A stretch of 64,000 nt of DNA from Brachionus plicatilis (taxonomy: Eukaryota; Rotifera; Eurotatoria; Ploima; Brachionidae), in assembly GCA_010279815.1 (NCBI GenBank), contig QEOQ01000180.1, forward strand, positions 1,210,451 to 1,274,450, in the 5' to 3' direction. Under the pieces are notes generated by a model, which did not search any database, was not told the origin of the DNA, and was given only the letters and a program-made list of their open reading frames with translations. Positions 61,635 to 64,000 of this stretch are shown here, one piece after another (the stretch's first letter is position 1; each line of letters starts with the position of its first letter). The position numbers and the translations under genes are program-made.

Positions 61635-64000
61635 AGTGTTTGTGTCCGGGCTGAAAAGCTAACAAGTCAGACTGAGATTTTTAACTTTAGTTTCTAAATA
61701 AAATGTTTAAGTGCGGATGTTATCTGGAAAATTAGAAGGGAAGTCGAGTTAACAAACATAATTGGCCGTGTTTTTATATTATTTTTTATGTTTTAATTTG
61801 TAGTTTTATTTTTATTTTATTAATTTTTTTTTTTTTGGTTTAAAGTCTCTTCACTTTGATTAAAATGGTCTTTTAAAATTTTATTTATTTTTTTTTTTTT
61901 TTTAATTTTAATTTGATCGAAAGATTTTAATTGTAAATTAATGTAAAAATGTTTACAAAATCCAATAAAATAATCAAAAACAAAAGCCTTTGGTTTTAAA
62001 TTTTTTGGTCCCGGAGAAATTTAATAGTTGTTTTTTGTTTTCTATTTAACAAAATGATTTAACAAAATTTTATTGTCTCTCAAAAATCTTGTTCAATTAC
62101 TGTGAAGCTATTCAAAATTTTTGTTCAAAAATATCTCTTAATAAACCGGATAATTTGTTTGTTGTGTGTTTATGTCTAGATAAAAAATACAAATTAATAA
62201 ATTAGAAAATGAAAATGGCCGAATAATATGATATAATCATTAGTTACACTAGTCAAATTCAGCAGGTAAAATTTGGTTTATTTGTTAATTTTTTTTGATG
62301 AAATTAAATCAACCATGCTTTTATTCACAATTGGCTTTGCTTAGATCTTAGCTTGATTTGAACAAAATTTTTTAATACATTATTAAATATATACAATTGA
62401 GAAATAATTAATTTTTTTGATAGAAATTCGAACCATATAATTGAGCACATTAGTTCTGAGTATTAAAATCGTGCTTGAAATCAAGCTTTGGAAAATTTTT
62501 GTTTTAAAACACACATTAAATTTAACATGTTAAAAAAAATTTTTAGAAACGTCTTGTACAATTTTAAAAACCAGGATAAATGCATGTTATTTATAAAATT
62601 TTAATGTTATTTTTATTCTTGATTTATTTATAAAAACTAATAATATTATTTAGGGTTTAATAATTTTGTTCCGACCGATGGAGGAAAAAATTTAAATTTT
62701 TTTATATTCAATTTTTATTTTCTAATAATAGACAACAGGATTGTGAGCTAATCTTATCTTTAAGTTTGAGAAAATATTTTCTGTGATCCATAAAGCTGAG
62801 ATTTTTTTTTGCTTTTTTTTAAAATTCAATGAAATATCTGTTTGTAAATGTTAAAAGAAATTTTTCAAAAATATTTCAATGAAATATAAAAGCCTAAATC
62901 CAATTACCCCGTTTTTTAGACATATTTTTGTAAGTCTTCTGAATAGTTTATTAAAAGTACATAGTGAATAGTTTAAATTATAATAAGTATAAAATAAAAG
63001 TGTAAAAATTCATTCAAAATCAAAATCTTTTTTTCTAATTTTTTGCTTAATTTCCAAAAAAAATTTGACTCGAGATCAATTTGGTGGCCCAAAATTACGA
63101 ATTGATTTAAAAATGTATCGCTCTTTAAAATAAAAATGAAAGCATAATTAAATTGCAAAAATTTTAATAAAAATAAAAGTAGATATCAAGATATGGCAAA
63201 AATATTAACTTGATTAATAACTATTCAATAAAAAAAAGTTTTTTCCAAAATGTGTAAATCAATCTGACTAAATGATCACATTTTTTAAAATCTATGATCG
63301 TTTCTCACCAAAAAAATTTAATTTTCAAATTTATTTGAAAGTTTTAATTTAAATTGAAACGTTTAATACTGGAACTCTATTTTAATTTTCATAAAAATTA
63401 CCTGAAAATTTGGTCAAGTTTTGCTAAAAGTTTTTTTCGATATTGTTTTTAATTAGCTATCAAATAGGATCGCTTTATTTAAAAAAAATTTTCAAACATC
63501 ACAAAATGTGGGTAAAATTAAGTAAATAATTAAATTTGTCAGTTTGAAGGATAAAAATCATATTTAATTAAGTTAATCCATGTAAGTTTGAGAACTTTTA
63601 TTTTTATTTTAAAAAAGGCTTTAAACTAAAAAAATTGAAAGTAAATTGTTAAATTATGAAAATTTTAACACAAGAGTCAATTTATATTTAAGGAAAATCT
63701 TTATTTGTTTATATAATTTCCTAATAATTTATAAAAAATATTACCAATTGGTCACAAAATTTATTAGTCTTTTTTTCAAATCTAAAAGAAAGTAAAACTA
63801 ATCCGCCATTGCAATGTGGACAAAAAAATATTATTAAAATCCGTTTTTCTTTGCAACTTGTCTCGCTTGCAAGCTTTGCTCGGGAATATACAAGAATGAA
63901 TAATTATGAATTAAAATCTAAATAATTGCTATAATTAAAAAAAGTGAACTTAAATTAAAAATAAAAGCAAATAATTTGAATAAAAATAAACAAATTTTGA
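61635..64000. other. 3' flank of the FoxL2-like gene
   Basis: Contains two AATAAA signals (about 61697 and 61964) that could end the forkhead transcript. Beyond about 62000 it is AT-rich with no gene, repeat or RNA recognised. Confidence 0.55.

Overview
The window is nuclear DNA from a small, very AT-rich animal genome. Genes carry many introns of about 40-80 bp with GT...AG ends, plus a few multi-kilobase introns. The gene set is clearly metazoan: semaphorin, KIF13-type kinesin with a CAP-Gly tail, FoxL2-like forkhead factor, CLN5, BK-channel beta-like subunit and centrin. A protostome invertebrate such as a monogonont rotifer fits the base composition and compact introns. That placement is an inference from general features, not a species identification.

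Layout. 218-5635 (-): ABCC4/MRP4-like ABC transporter in about two dozen exons. 8326-10332 (+): secreted semaphorin in a single exon. 14300-34951 (+): one 20.6-kb gene for a kinesin-3 of the KIF13/Khc-73 group, in 13 exons; the CAP-Gly exon at 34152-34951 is its last exon rather than a separate gene. Two minus-strand genes sit inside its introns: an unrecognised single-pass membrane protein (16039-16656) and a B3GAT3-like glucuronyltransferase (30150-31252). 36113-37151 (+): an unrecognised protein, convergent with a BK beta-like gene (37359-38012, -). 40338-41307 (+): 4,5-DOPA extradiol dioxygenase-like. 42001-42631 (+): centrin, convergent with a possible tiny gene (42823-43270, -). 44437-46935 (-): CLN5. 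47056-49605 (-): PP2D1-like PP2C pseudophosphatase. 49606-60380: 10.8 kb with no recognised gene. 60381-61634 (+): intronless FoxL2-like factor.

The most unusual feature is the set of short transposon-like elements in the kinesin introns, found by reading terminal inverted repeats and target-site duplications directly. They include three hAT-like elements with 8-bp duplications (two perfect, one 7/8), a piggyBac-like element between TTAA sites, a mariner-like element between TA dinucleotides, a fold-back element built from a short tandem unit, and several unclassified inverted-repeat elements. I found no transposase gene in the window, so all appear non-autonomous.

Functionally these are separate housekeeping, signalling and developmental genes, with no operon-like or cluster logic. 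I see no CRISPR array, no rRNA or tRNA gene, and no convincing previously undescribed multi-gene system. The points most worth checking are the nested genes, the frameshift in kinesin exon 2, the element cluster, the intronless secreted semaphorin and the insertion in the FoxL2 DNA-binding domain.
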